From JAOUGY01 sp963792365 (GTDB taxonomy: Bacteria; Actinomycetota; Acidimicrobiia; Spongiisociales; ZC4RG35), in NCBI GenBank assembly GCA_963792365.1, contig CAWBVW010000004.1, positions 372,001 to 436,000 on the forward strand: a DNA stretch of 64,000 nt, given 5' to 3'. A program made the translations under genes and the position numbers. Each line of letters begins with the position of its first letter. Position 1 is the first letter of the stretch. This document shows positions 54,831 through 61,756 of the stretch, piece after piece. The notes beneath the pieces are model-generated. The model had not been told where the DNA came from and searched no databases. It saw only the letters and a program-made list of their open reading frames with translations.

Positions 54831-55469
54831 ATGGATGTCGCCGTCTACCCCAAGGACTGCTCCGAGCCGTTGGCATCGGCTCTGGCCGTTGCCGGGATCG
54901 TGACCGAGAGCATCGATACGATCGAATCGGTGGCGATGGAGACGTCCGGTGAGTGGTCCGTACTCGTGGTAGAGCTCGGTGACGAGCCGATGCGCCGGCT
55001 GCGGCTGATCGGCGGGCTGGCGGAAGCGACGGGCCTCCCGATCCTCGTCGTGGCCGAACCGGCCCAATTCCCGCTCCTGGAGCAGGCCCAGGGCGTTGCC
55101 GACCTGGTCACTGCGCCGCCTGATCCTGCCGAGCTCGGGTTGCGGGTCCGTCGACTGCTCAAGATCGCCGGTGAAGACGGTCTTCTGCGCTACGACGACC
55201 TGGAGCTCAATCCGCTCACCTATCAGGCCACACTCGATTCGGCTGCCCTCGACCTGACCTACATGGAGTACGAGCTGCTTCGTTACTTCATCGAGCATCA
55301 GGGACGGGTCTGGACGAGAGAGCAGCTCCTCTCGAAGGTTTGGGGATACGACTACTTCGGTGGTGCACGCACGGTCGACGTACATGTACGACGACTGCGG
55401 GCAAAACTCGGCGAGGAACGTGCCGCCTGGATCACGACCGTGCGCTCGGTCGGATACCGCTTCGGTTGA
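54831..55469 (+). CDS. glnR: GlnR-like nitrogen regulator (atypical OmpR family)
   Basis: The 212-residue protein has a degenerate receiver (about 1-115) and an OmpR-type winged helix (about 120-212). The DNA-binding half, with LDLTYMEYELLRYF, SKVWGYDYFGGARTVDVHV and RRLRAKLG, is nearly that of GlnR of Streptomyces and Mycobacterium. The phosphoacceptor Asp is missing (VLVVELGDE), as is the usual acidic pair, so phosphorylation is not expected. GlnR controls glnA and other nitrogen genes. It lies 32 bp after glnA and so is probably cotranscribed with a target gene. Confidence 0.9.
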   Translation: MDVAVYPKDCSEPLASALAVAGIVTESIDTIESVAMETSGEWSVLVVELGDEPMRRLRLIGGLAEATGLPILVVAEPAQFPLLEQAQGVADLVTAPPDPAELGLRVRRLLKIAGEDGLLRYDDLELNPLTYQATLDSAALDLTYMEYELLRYFIEHQGRVWTREQLLSKVWGYDYFGGARTVDVHVRRLRAKLGEERAAWITTVRSVGYRFG

Positions 55470-55476
55470 ACGCGGA

Positions 55477-55502
55477 AGAGCGCCCGTGGGAACGGGCGCT
55501 CT
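55477..55502 (+). terminator. Hairpin terminator after glnR
   Basis: AGAGCGCCCGT pairs perfectly with ACGGGCGCTCT across a GGGA loop, 7 bp after the glnR stop and between convergent genes. There is no T run after the stem, so it may act in both directions through structure. Confidence 0.75.
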
Positions 55503-55521
55503 CGCTACGGACGGATGCGTT

Positions 55522-56028
55522 TCAGGCACCGAAGCCAGTTGATTCCTGCTCGACGCCGGAATCGTCGGAAAGGCCGCCGCGCGGTCCACGATGGTGACCG
55601 CCGCGCCCGAACCCGAGCTCACCCCGAGCCTCTTCGAGTTCGTCGCGAGTGAGTTGGCCGTCCTCCCAGTATTCGGCGAGAGGGCCTTCAGGGTCGACGA
55701 GTCGGTCGCCGAAGCGAGCCGAGTCGGCCAACGCCGCTGCCTCTTCTTCAGTGAGGACGTCGTCGGACCACGCCTCGTCCCAGGCGGCCCGAACCTCTTC
55801 TCGCTGAGCCCGGAACTCGGCTCGCTTGTCGTCGAGTGCCGTCACCACGGCGTCTGCCTGGACCTGGGTGAGGGTGCCATCGGAGACGAGGTCTTCGAGG
55901 ACATCGGTAATGAGTCCGCCCACCCGCCCGACCGCCGTGTCGGATCCGACTTCGGTCTGGGCAACTGCGACGGAAGCTCCGACGAAAAGCAGAGCTCCGG
56001 CAGTGACTGCGAATATCAGCTTTCGCAT
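55522..56028 (-). CDS. Exported protein, EF-hand-like acidic, unknown function
   Basis: The ATG at 56028 follows GAAAGGAGTG and opens a 168-residue protein with a signal peptide cut near AVAQT (residue 24). The mature part is helical and acidic (LTQVQADAVVTALDDKRAEF, DDVLTEEEAAALADSARFGD, DGQLTRDELEEARGEL), with segments such as DGQLTRDELEE that look like calcium-binding loops, though no full EF-hand is certain. A Gly/His/Arg-rich stretch follows. No function can be named; it is convergent with glnR. Confidence 0.8.
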   Translation of the reverse strand: MRKLIFAVTAGALLFVGASVAVAQTEVGSDTAVGRVGGLITDVLEDLVSDGTLTQVQADAVVTALDDKRAEFRAQREEVRAAWDEAWSDDVLTEEEAAALADSARFGDRLVDPEGPLAEYWEDGQLTRDELEEARGELGFGRGGHHRGPRGGLSDDSGVEQESTGFGA

Positions 56029-56221
56029 TTCCACTCCTTTCAGGGAACGACTACAGCTTCGGTGAGCGCCGTGACGACCATCTGAGCCGGAGATGAGAAA
56101 CGCGTGAGAAGCAGCGTCGCCGCCCGGTTGGTTCGCCGACCCGGCGGCCGGTTCAGGCGGCAATGGCGTTCTCCGCTCGTCGTGTGCCTCCAGATGCGGC
56201 GAGTACCCAACCTGGTGTCGG

Positions 56222-56575
56222 TCAGTCGTGAGAGAACTGCGGATCGTGTTCGTTCACCTGGATGAGGAGGCCCTCGGGGTCCCTCAGCTGGAGCGACCGA
56301 CCGAAGGTCTCGTCCACGATCCCCCGTTGTGGGGTGATTCCCACGGACGCCAGCCGGGCCACCAGGTTCTCGAGGGGTTGAGCGACGACCAGCGACAGTT
56401 CGACCTTCCCGGCCGGCGCCGTCTCTTCGACGTAGTGGAGCGCGAGGTTGGCGTCGCCGACTCGGAAGCTCGCCCAGTGACTTCCCTGCGTCACAGGATC
56501 CGAGCCGAGCACCTTCCGGTACCAGTCCACAGCCGGGTCCATCGCACTGACGTAGACGATGGTCTGCACCCTCAT
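56222..56575 (-). CDS. VOC (glyoxalase-fold) family protein
   Basis: The 117-residue protein shows the VOC paired beta-alpha-beta-beta-beta fold: VQTIVYVSAMDPAVDWYRKVLG at the N-terminus and LRDPEGLLIQVNEHDP at the C-terminus, where Glu and His could bind a metal. It starts at the ATG at 56575, which overlaps the stop of the ribbon-helix-helix gene. It may be a dioxygenase, isomerase or resistance protein; nothing decides this. Confidence 0.88.
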   Translation of the reverse strand: MRVQTIVYVSAMDPAVDWYRKVLGSDPVTQGSHWASFRVGDANLALHYVEETAPAGKVELSLVVAQPLENLVARLASVGITPQRGIVDETFGRSLQLRDPEGLLIQVNEHDPQFSHD

Positions 56576-56718
56576 GAGTTCTGCTCCTGTTCGATGGCGA
56601 TTCGGAGCGCTTCTTCCACCCACAGCGACAAGCTCTGTTCCGCCTCGAGCGCTGCCAGCTTCACTGCCCTCACCAGTTCTACCGGCAGGTAGACGTTGAA
56701 CTGTCTGCGTTCGGTCAT
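56572..56718 (-). CDS. Ribbon-helix-helix protein (48 residues)
   Basis: This short gene encodes MTERRQFNVYLPVELVRAVK, a ribbon-helix-helix start, and then LAALEAEQSLSLWVEEALRI, its two helices. A strong GGAGG ribosome site lies 5 bp before the ATG, and the stop overlaps the VOC start (ATGA). It has no toxin partner of known type; the VOC protein is its only operon neighbour. Five CTAGnnnn octamers lie directly upstream and are its likely operator, as RHH proteins such as MetJ bind tandem 8-bp sites. Confidence 0.85.
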   Translation of the reverse strand: MTERRQFNVYLPVELVRAVKLAALEAEQSLSLWVEEALRIAIEQEQNS

Positions 56719-56744
56719 CGGTCCTCCGGTCGCACCGCGGCGAC

Positions 56745-56782
56745 CTAGTATGCTAGCAACCTAGTAGGCTAGTAAGCTAGCC
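56745..56782. promoter_or_regulatory. Five tandem CTAGnnnn octamers
   Basis: CTAG occurs at 56745, 56753, 56761, 56769 and 56777, exactly every 8 bp (CTAGTATG, CTAGCAAC, CTAGTAGG, CTAGTAAG, CTAGCC). The last CTAG contains the stop codon of the haem-binding gene. The array lies 27 bp upstream of the ribbon-helix-helix gene start. Five CTAG words in such DNA are far from chance, since CTAG is usually rare in bacteria. Confidence 0.75.
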
Positions 56783-57238
56783 ACCGCGTCGATCGTCGGA
56801 TCCCAGGGTCCTGGTCAGTCCGTCCGCCAGCGCCGACAGCTCGGCATCGTCGAGGCGGGCGTCCGGGTGGGTGGGCAGGTAGTAGAGCGGCGGCATCTCA
56901 CGTTCGCGCACGGTCTCTGCAGCCTCGTCAGACCGCCTGGTCGGACCGTTCCAGTCGCTGAAGTTGAGGATGGCCCTGCCCTCCTCGACATCATGCTGGG
57001 CGAGCCAGGAGGCTGGCGCCACATTCGAATACCAGGGCCACACCGTCTCGTTCGAGTGACAGTCGAAGCACGCCCGCACCGCAAGCTCGCGGGTTGCCGG
57101 TGAGTCCCATGTCGGCTCGACGGCTACGGGCGGATTGGAGTGATCCCGACCGTATGGGATCACCTGGATCACCAGCAACCCGCCGACCGCAACGATGGCG
57201 AGACGAACCAGCCAGCGTCGCACGATGGGGCCGGTCAT
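56777..57238 (-). CDS. Membrane-anchored haem-binding (CxxCH) protein
   Basis: The 153-residue protein has an N-terminal membrane segment (about 9-27) and one c-type haem motif, CFDCHSNETVWPWYSNVAP, followed by a Trp-rich part typical of the Haem_bd domain. Length fits this family. It may carry electrons at the outer face of the membrane. It is the last gene of the minus-strand sulfur-relay cluster, 13 bp after DUF302, and ends inside the CTAG array. Confidence 0.88.
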   Translation of the reverse strand: MTGPIVRRWLVRLAIVAVGGLLVIQVIPYGRDHSNPPVAVEPTWDSPATRELAVRACFDCHSNETVWPWYSNVAPASWLAQHDVEEGRAILNFSDWNGPTRRSDEAAETVREREMPPLYYLPTHPDARLDDAELSALADGLTRTLGSDDRRGG

Positions 57239-57251
57239 CGGTAGTCGCCCG

Positions 57252-57650
57252 TCAGCTCATCGCAAGGGTGTCGCGGGCCATCTCGAGTCGGGTCCTGACT
57301 TCGCCCGCCACCTTGTCGATACCGGGCTTGCCGACCAGTTCCAGCACCGCCTCGGGGTCCATGAAATCGACGAGGACTCGCCCGTCGCCTTCTTTGCGAA
57401 CCACCACGTTGCACGGCAACAACACTCCGATGGCGGGATCGGCCTCGATGGCCTGATGCGCCATCGGTGGGTTGCAGGCGCCGAGAATCCGGTAGGGCTC
57501 GCGGTCGACACCGAGCTTGTCCTTCATCGTCGCCGCCACGTCGATCTCGGTGAGCACACCAAAACCCTCGGCGGCAAGGGCCTTCTTGGTCCGGTCGACG
57601 ACCTCGTCGAACTCACCGGACACCGTCACGCTGAAGTGGTATGGAGTCAT
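57252..57650 (-). CDS. DUF302 family protein
   Basis: The 132-residue protein matches DUF302: VTVSGEFDEVVDRTKKALAA, YRILGACNPPMAHQAIEADP and GVLLPCNVVVRKEGDG with a conserved Cys. An AAGGAG ribosome site precedes the ATG. DUF302 genes often adjoin sulfide or persulfide enzymes, as here, but the role is not known. Confidence 0.92.
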   Translation of the reverse strand: MTPYHFSVTVSGEFDEVVDRTKKALAAEGFGVLTEIDVAATMKDKLGVDREPYRILGACNPPMAHQAIEADPAIGVLLPCNVVVRKEGDGRVLVDFMDPEAVLELVGKPGIDKVAGEVRTRLEMARDTLAMS

Positions 57651-57735
57651 GCTTCTCCTTGTAGGGGATGGTCAGATTGGGCGGGGCTTCGAGGCGCCGG
57701 ACGACCATACCGGCCTGCCGACGCCTCCGATGCCC

Positions 57736-58266
57736 TCAGATGAAGATCACTTCCGCGCCTTCGGACAGTTCCATGAAGTCGGTGACGTTGATGATGTCCT
57801 CGACCTCATCGATCATGTCCTCCCGGGTGAGGTCCATCATGTCCACCGACAGCTTGCACGCCCAGTACTTGGCGCCCATGTCGTGAAGCAGCGTCATGAA
57901 CTCGGGAACCTCGGGGAGATCGAGCGCTGCGATTTTGTCCTTCATCATCTTCGTGGCCATGGCGGTCATACCCGGCAGGCCGCCCAGGCCCTGCGGCATC
58001 GACATTCCGCTCTTGCCGGGATGCATGGCCGTGTTGCCCAGGAAGGTGAACTTGAGGTGCTCCTGGGTCTTCTTGTTGATCATGTCCATGCCCCAGAAGG
58101 TGAAGAAGATGTGAGTCTCGATACCTTCGCCGAGGGCGCCATTGGCCATCACGAGGGCGGGATACGCCATGTCGAGGTTGCCCTTCGAGCACACGAAGCA
58201 GATCTTGCGTTCACCCGAATCCTCGTCACCGAAGGACGGGATGGGTGCCGATGCGGTTGTTGTCAT
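57736..58266 (-). CDS. DsrE-type sulfur-transfer protein
   Basis: The 176-residue protein fits the DsrE/DsrE2 family, which carries sulfur as a persulfide. One cysteine lies in KICFVCSKGNLDMAYPALVM and another in AKYWACKLSVDMM, and IETHIFFTFWGMDMI is the conserved core. There is no membrane helix. It sits between TusE/DsrC and DUF302 in the cluster, a setting that supports sulfur relay from the flavoprotein. Confidence 0.9.
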   Translation of the reverse strand: MTTTASAPIPSFGDEDSGERKICFVCSKGNLDMAYPALVMANGALGEGIETHIFFTFWGMDMINKKTQEHLKFTFLGNTAMHPGKSGMSMPQGLGGLPGMTAMATKMMKDKIAALDLPEVPEFMTLLHDMGAKYWACKLSVDMMDLTREDMIDEVEDIINVTDFMELSEGAEVIFI

Positions 58267-58307
58267 GTATTTCTCCTATTCGACTGGTCGACTGGACGAC
58301 CCAGGAC

Positions 58308-58622
58308 TCACACGCAGCCGACGGGCTTCGGCACGCCTGCGATGTAGGCCATCTTCTTCGCCGGCTTCTTGGGGAAGAGCGTGAACAGCTCCTTGGTGGG
58401 TATCCCCGCCACGTTCGTGACACGGCGCAGCGTTGGTGTCTCGCCTTCGGCGAGGAAGTCCTCGCGGAGGAAGCGGATGGCCTTCCAATGAGCGTCGGTC
58501 AGCTCGATACCGATGTTGGTCGCGAGTTGGGCGGCAATCTCTTCGTTCCACTCGCCGTACTCGGTCATGAAGCCTTCGTCGTCGACGTGGACGTCACGGC
58601 CTGCGATGGTTGCTACGGACAT
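58308..58622 (-). CDS. TusE/DsrC family sulfur-relay protein
   Basis: The 104-residue protein has the DsrC/TusE fold: DEGFMTEYGEWNEEIAAQLA, LTDAHWKAIRFLREDF and a C-terminal arm GVPKPVGCV with the penultimate Cys. The second Cys of true DsrC, about ten residues earlier, is absent (KKMAYIAG), which makes it TusE-like. It cannot form the DsrC disulfide and more probably carries sulfur as a persulfide. dsrAB is not in the window. Confidence 0.92.
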   Translation of the reverse strand: MSVATIAGRDVHVDDEGFMTEYGEWNEEIAAQLATNIGIELTDAHWKAIRFLREDFLAEGETPTLRRVTNVAGIPTKELFTLFPKKPAKKMAYIAGVPKPVGCV

Positions 58623-58668
58623 TTCGATGTCTCCTTCCTGAGCGGGTCAGCCGACCCGAATCGTGTTT

Positions 58669-59337
58669 CTATTGGTCCTGACCCATGGACCGGAGGACTG
58701 CGAGCATGCGCCCGAGCCCACGACGGACCTGAGGGTCTCTCATTTCCTTCAGGAGCCCCAGCATCGAGGGCGGCTCCATCGGTTCTTCCCGTTCCTGGAC
58801 GGTGTGGAGGGTGCGCTGGAGCATCCCCATGATCTCGGGCTGTGTCATGTCTTTCACCGTGTTGAGGATCAACACGATGTTGTCCCCTAGCGCCATGACG
58901 TCTTCCTCGGTGAACGACGTGATGACTCGATCGGCGATACCCGTCGCGCCCTTTGCGAATGCGAAATACCCCTTGCGGTCGGCTTCTTCCAGCCGTGACA
59001 CAACTGCGTCGAAGGCCGGGCCGGACAACTCGCTCGCCGTCGCCGCGAGCTGCGACATCGGTTCGAGCTGGGCAAGAGCCCCCTCGATCACGGGGAGCGC
59101 CTCGACAAGTGCCTTTCCAAGCCTGGCAAAGTCGGCCATCTCGACATCGAGGTCTTCGAGCGTCTCGGAGACACTCGCCATCGCCTGGGTGCCGATCGGC
59201 ATCAGGTCGTGGCTCAGATCGCTCCAACGCTCCCGTTCCTCCCGCCGGGACTGAGCGTCGGCTACGAGCCATGCCACCTGTTCGGAGAGACTGTCGAGGC
59301 GCCCCGAGATCGAGGCTTCTGACATGGTGGCGGTCAT
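58669..59337 (-). CDS. DUF1641 family protein
   Basis: The 222-residue protein is all-helical, with ADAQSRREERERWSDLSHDL in the first part and the DUF1641 segment near the C-terminus (MTQPEIMGMLQRTLHTVQE, RDPQVRRGLGRMLAVLRSMG). DUF1641 proteins occur with flavoprotein oxidoreductases, as here. The ATG overlaps the stop of the SQR-like gene. It may be a partner or membrane adaptor of that enzyme; this is inference. Confidence 0.9.
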   Translation of the reverse strand: MTATMSEASISGRLDSLSEQVAWLVADAQSRREERERWSDLSHDLMPIGTQAMASVSETLEDLDVEMADFARLGKALVEALPVIEGALAQLEPMSQLAATASELSGPAFDAVVSRLEEADRKGYFAFAKGATGIADRVITSFTEEDVMALGDNIVLILNTVKDMTQPEIMGMLQRTLHTVQEREEPMEPPSMLGLLKEMRDPQVRRGLGRMLAVLRSMGQDQ

Positions 59338-60572
59338 TCGGCCTCCACCTCCTTGCCTGCCATCGACATCAGCGCAGGCAACGGGAGTTCCTTGCCGGGG
59401 AGCAGGATGTTCCAGTACATCCACTTGAACATGAGCTTGCCCCAGTGATTCATCTCGGTCTCCTTCAGCAGACTGAAGGGCCCGACGCCAGGAAGCGGGT
59501 ACTTGCCCGGCAGGGGTTGCGTGTCGTAGTTGAAGTCGATGAGCATGCCCTTGCCGCGACCCGATTCGATGAAGCAGTTGGCGTGGCCGTCGAACTGCTC
59601 GAGCATCGGGAGTCCGGCGATGTGGCGGACGAAGTTGTCGACCCAGACATCGACGGCGAAGTGTGCGACCGAACCGGCCTTCGAGGTCGGAACATCTGCG
59701 GCGTCGCCGAGGGCAAAAACGTTGTCGTACTTGGTCGAGAGGAACGTGTTCTTGTCGACCGGCACGTAGTTGAGATCGTTCCCGAGCTTCGAACGACCGA
59801 TGTAGTCAGCTCCCATGTTGAGAGGCACGGTGACCAACAGGTCGAAGGGGATCTCACGCTCGTCGAACGACACGATCGCCTTCGACTCGTTGTCGATCCG
59901 TTCGATCATGAAGTCCGTCTCGAGTTCGATCTTGCGTTCCTCGAGCATCCCGCCCAGCGCCTTGGAGGCCACCGGCTTGGTGAACGCGCCGTCGAGTGGA
60001 GTCACGTAGACGAGCTCGACCTGATCCCGGATTCCACGCTCGGCGAACCAGGCGTCTGCGAGGAACGTGAACTCCAGTGGCGCCACCGGGCATTTGATGG
60101 GCATCTCGGTGATGTGGATCACCAGACGCCCACCCTTGAATTCCTCGAGAGCGCCGCGGAGAGCCTGTGCACCTTCGTAGGTGTAGAACTCGTGGACCGA
60201 CTTGCGCCACTCGTCCTCGGTCATGCCGGGAGTCTCGTCTGGCCGTGGGGTCGTGCCGGTGGCGATCACCAGCTGGTCGTACCCCAGCTCCGTGCCATCG
60301 GCGAGAAACACCTTGTTCTCTTCGGCGCCAACCCGGTCGATCTCACCCATCACGAGCTTCACGCCTGCAGGAATGAATCGCTTCTTGGGCTTGACGACTT
60401 CCTCGGGCTCGTAGCCACCGAAGGGGAGGAAGAGGTACCCGGGCTGGTAGAAGTGCTTCGCCTCTTGATCGACGATCGTGATGTCCCACTCGTCGTCGGC
60501 GAGGCGGGGTCTGAGTTTGTTCACCACCATGGTGCCGGCGGTGCCGGCTCCGAGTACCACGAGCTTCTTCAT
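59334..60572 (-). CDS. Sulfide:quinone oxidoreductase-like flavoprotein
   Basis: The 412-residue protein has two Rossmann folds: VVLGAGTAGTMVVNKLRP at the N-terminus and LGYDQLVIATGTTPRPDE, then NVFALGDAADVPTSKAG for FAD. A C-terminal amphipathic region (WGKLMFKWMYWNILLPGKEL) could bind the membrane. Of the three SQR cysteines only the one in EMPIKCPVAPLEF is clear; a later Cys (ANCFIESG) may be another. So it may oxidise a different sulfur compound. The gene lies directly after the regulator gene (ATGA overlap) and before DUF1641. Confidence 0.88.
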   Translation of the reverse strand: MKKLVVLGAGTAGTMVVNKLRPRLADDEWDITIVDQEAKHFYQPGYLFLPFGGYEPEEVVKPKKRFIPAGVKLVMGEIDRVGAEENKVFLADGTELGYDQLVIATGTTPRPDETPGMTEDEWRKSVHEFYTYEGAQALRGALEEFKGGRLVIHITEMPIKCPVAPLEFTFLADAWFAERGIRDQVELVYVTPLDGAFTKPVASKALGGMLEERKIELETDFMIERIDNESKAIVSFDEREIPFDLLVTVPLNMGADYIGRSKLGNDLNYVPVDKNTFLSTKYDNVFALGDAADVPTSKAGSVAHFAVDVWVDNFVRHIAGLPMLEQFDGHANCFIESGRGKGMLIDFNYDTQPLPGKYPLPGVGPFSLLKETEMNHWGKLMFKWMYWNILLPGKELPLPALMSMAGKEVEAE

Positions 60573-61183
60573 TCCTTGCTCCTTTGATCGAATCTGCTCA
60601 GAAGTCCCGCCACTTTGGGGAGCGACGCCACCACGAGGCGGCGCTGCTCAGGTGAGAGGACGAAGAGGTCGTCTGCTTCTTCGCCTTCGGGGGCGATCCC
60701 TCCGGCGAGCACCATCGCCTCCGGATGCCCGTCCACACGGACGAAGGAACGGGCACACAGGAAGTCGAACACTCCCCGCCTGAACTGCGGGCGGGGGTCG
60801 CTGCTCTCGGCCATCGAGCGCCACTCCTCGGCACACATGCGGACCGATTCCGGATCGTCCTGCACTGCGGCAAAGCGGGGACAGGGGTTGAGAATGGGCG
60901 TGACCGGATGTCCTTCGAGGTCGGTCATCACCATCATCACGCCCAGGGCCTCCGCCGCCAGTTCCAGCAGTCGCTCCACGACTTCGGGTTCGACGATGAT
61001 CGTCGTCTCCGTCTTGTGGTCGCTCGGAAGCGCCATCAGCCGCCTGATACCGTCGGCTGGAAAGCGCCACTGTCGCCCGATCTTGACCGCGGGCAGCCGA
61101 CCATCGCTCGCCATCCGGTAGATGGTCGAACGATCGACGTCGAACAGACGCTGCACCTGATTTGCTGTGAGTAGTTCTTGCAC
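60569..61183 (-). CDS. HTH regulator with PocR-like sensor domain
   Basis: The GTG at 61183 begins VQELLTANQVQRLFDVDRST, an excisionase/MerR-like helix-turn-helix (about 1-50), and a PocR-like domain follows (about 60-200) with VMMVMTDLEGHPVTP, NPCPRF, VRMCAEEW, GVFDFLCARSFVRV and VLAGGI. The three cysteines could bind a metal, cluster or sulfur species. An ATG at 61213 in the same frame would add ten residues over the operator. It heads the sulfur-relay operon, with a perfect dyad upstream, and probably controls it. Confidence 0.87.
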   Translation of the reverse strand: MQELLTANQVQRLFDVDRSTIYRMASDGRLPAVKIGRQWRFPADGIRRLMALPSDHKTETTIIVEPEVVERLLELAAEALGVMMVMTDLEGHPVTPILNPCPRFAAVQDDPESVRMCAEEWRSMAESSDPRPQFRRGVFDFLCARSFVRVDGHPEAMVLAGGIAPEGEEADDLFVLSPEQRRLVVASLPKVAGLLSRFDQRSKE

Positions 61184-61215
61184 CAGATCGTGTCTCCTGC
61201 CTGTTATGCACACTA

Positions 61216-61235
61216 TGCATATGGCTGCATATGCA
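61216..61235. promoter_or_regulatory. Perfect dyad upstream of the sulfur-relay operon
   Basis: TGCATATG-GCTG-CATATGCA is an inverted repeat with 8-bp arms, and a further ATGCACACTATGCAT lies next to it (61206-61220). It is AT-rich against its surroundings and lies 33 bp upstream of the regulator's GTG, so it is a likely operator for that regulator. The nearest plus-strand gene starts at 61331 and may share it. Confidence 0.65.
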
Positions 61236-61330
61236 CGAGAGGGAATAAGTCCCTAGTAGTCGGGACCGTCTGGGGCCGACTCGTCGCCTGGTGTGCCGGC
61301 TCTGTCGACCGGAAGCAATATCCTGAGGCG

Positions 61331-61756
61331 ATGTCGAGACGAGCACTCCTGCTGATGGCCTTGATCACCGCTTGCGGCGGTTCAGGCGTGGTGCATGTGG
61401 CCGACGCCTGGGCAGGAACCACACCGCCGAACGCCCATGCGGCAGCCATCTACCTCGCAATCTCGAATGAAACCTCGAAGCCCGCACACGTGGTCTCGGT
61501 CACCACCGAGCGCTGTGGGAGCACAGAGATCCACGAAAGCAAGCTCGATGACCAACAGGTCATGCGAATGCGTCCTGCCGACGCCAACGCTCTCACCATC
61601 GACAGTGGCGACACACTCGAGATGCGCCCCGGAGCGCTTCACGTGATGTGCATCGGGCTGATCGAGCCGTTCGAGGACGGCGACACGTTCGGCTACTCGG
61701 TCGCGTTCGAGGACGGATCAATGGTCTCGGGAGAGGGCACCATCGAGAACCGTTGA
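61331..61756 (+). CDS. PCu(A)C-type copper-binding lipoprotein
   Basis: PCu(A)C proteins bind Cu(I) outside the membrane and help metallate cytochrome oxidase. The 141-residue product has a lipobox (LITACGG), then AAAIYLAISNETSKPAHVVS, EIHESKLDDQQVMRM with the metal-binding His and Met, and GALHVMCIGLIEPFEDGDTF with the second His-x-Met. The ATG at 61331 is chosen over the long frame upstream. Its 3' end overlaps the convergent anti-sigma gene by 64 bp. Confidence 0.9.
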   Translation: MSRRALLLMALITACGGSGVVHVADAWAGTTPPNAHAAAIYLAISNETSKPAHVVSVTTERCGSTEIHESKLDDQQVMRMRPADANALTIDSGDTLEMRPGALHVMCIGLIEPFEDGDTFGYSVAFEDGSMVSGEGTIENR

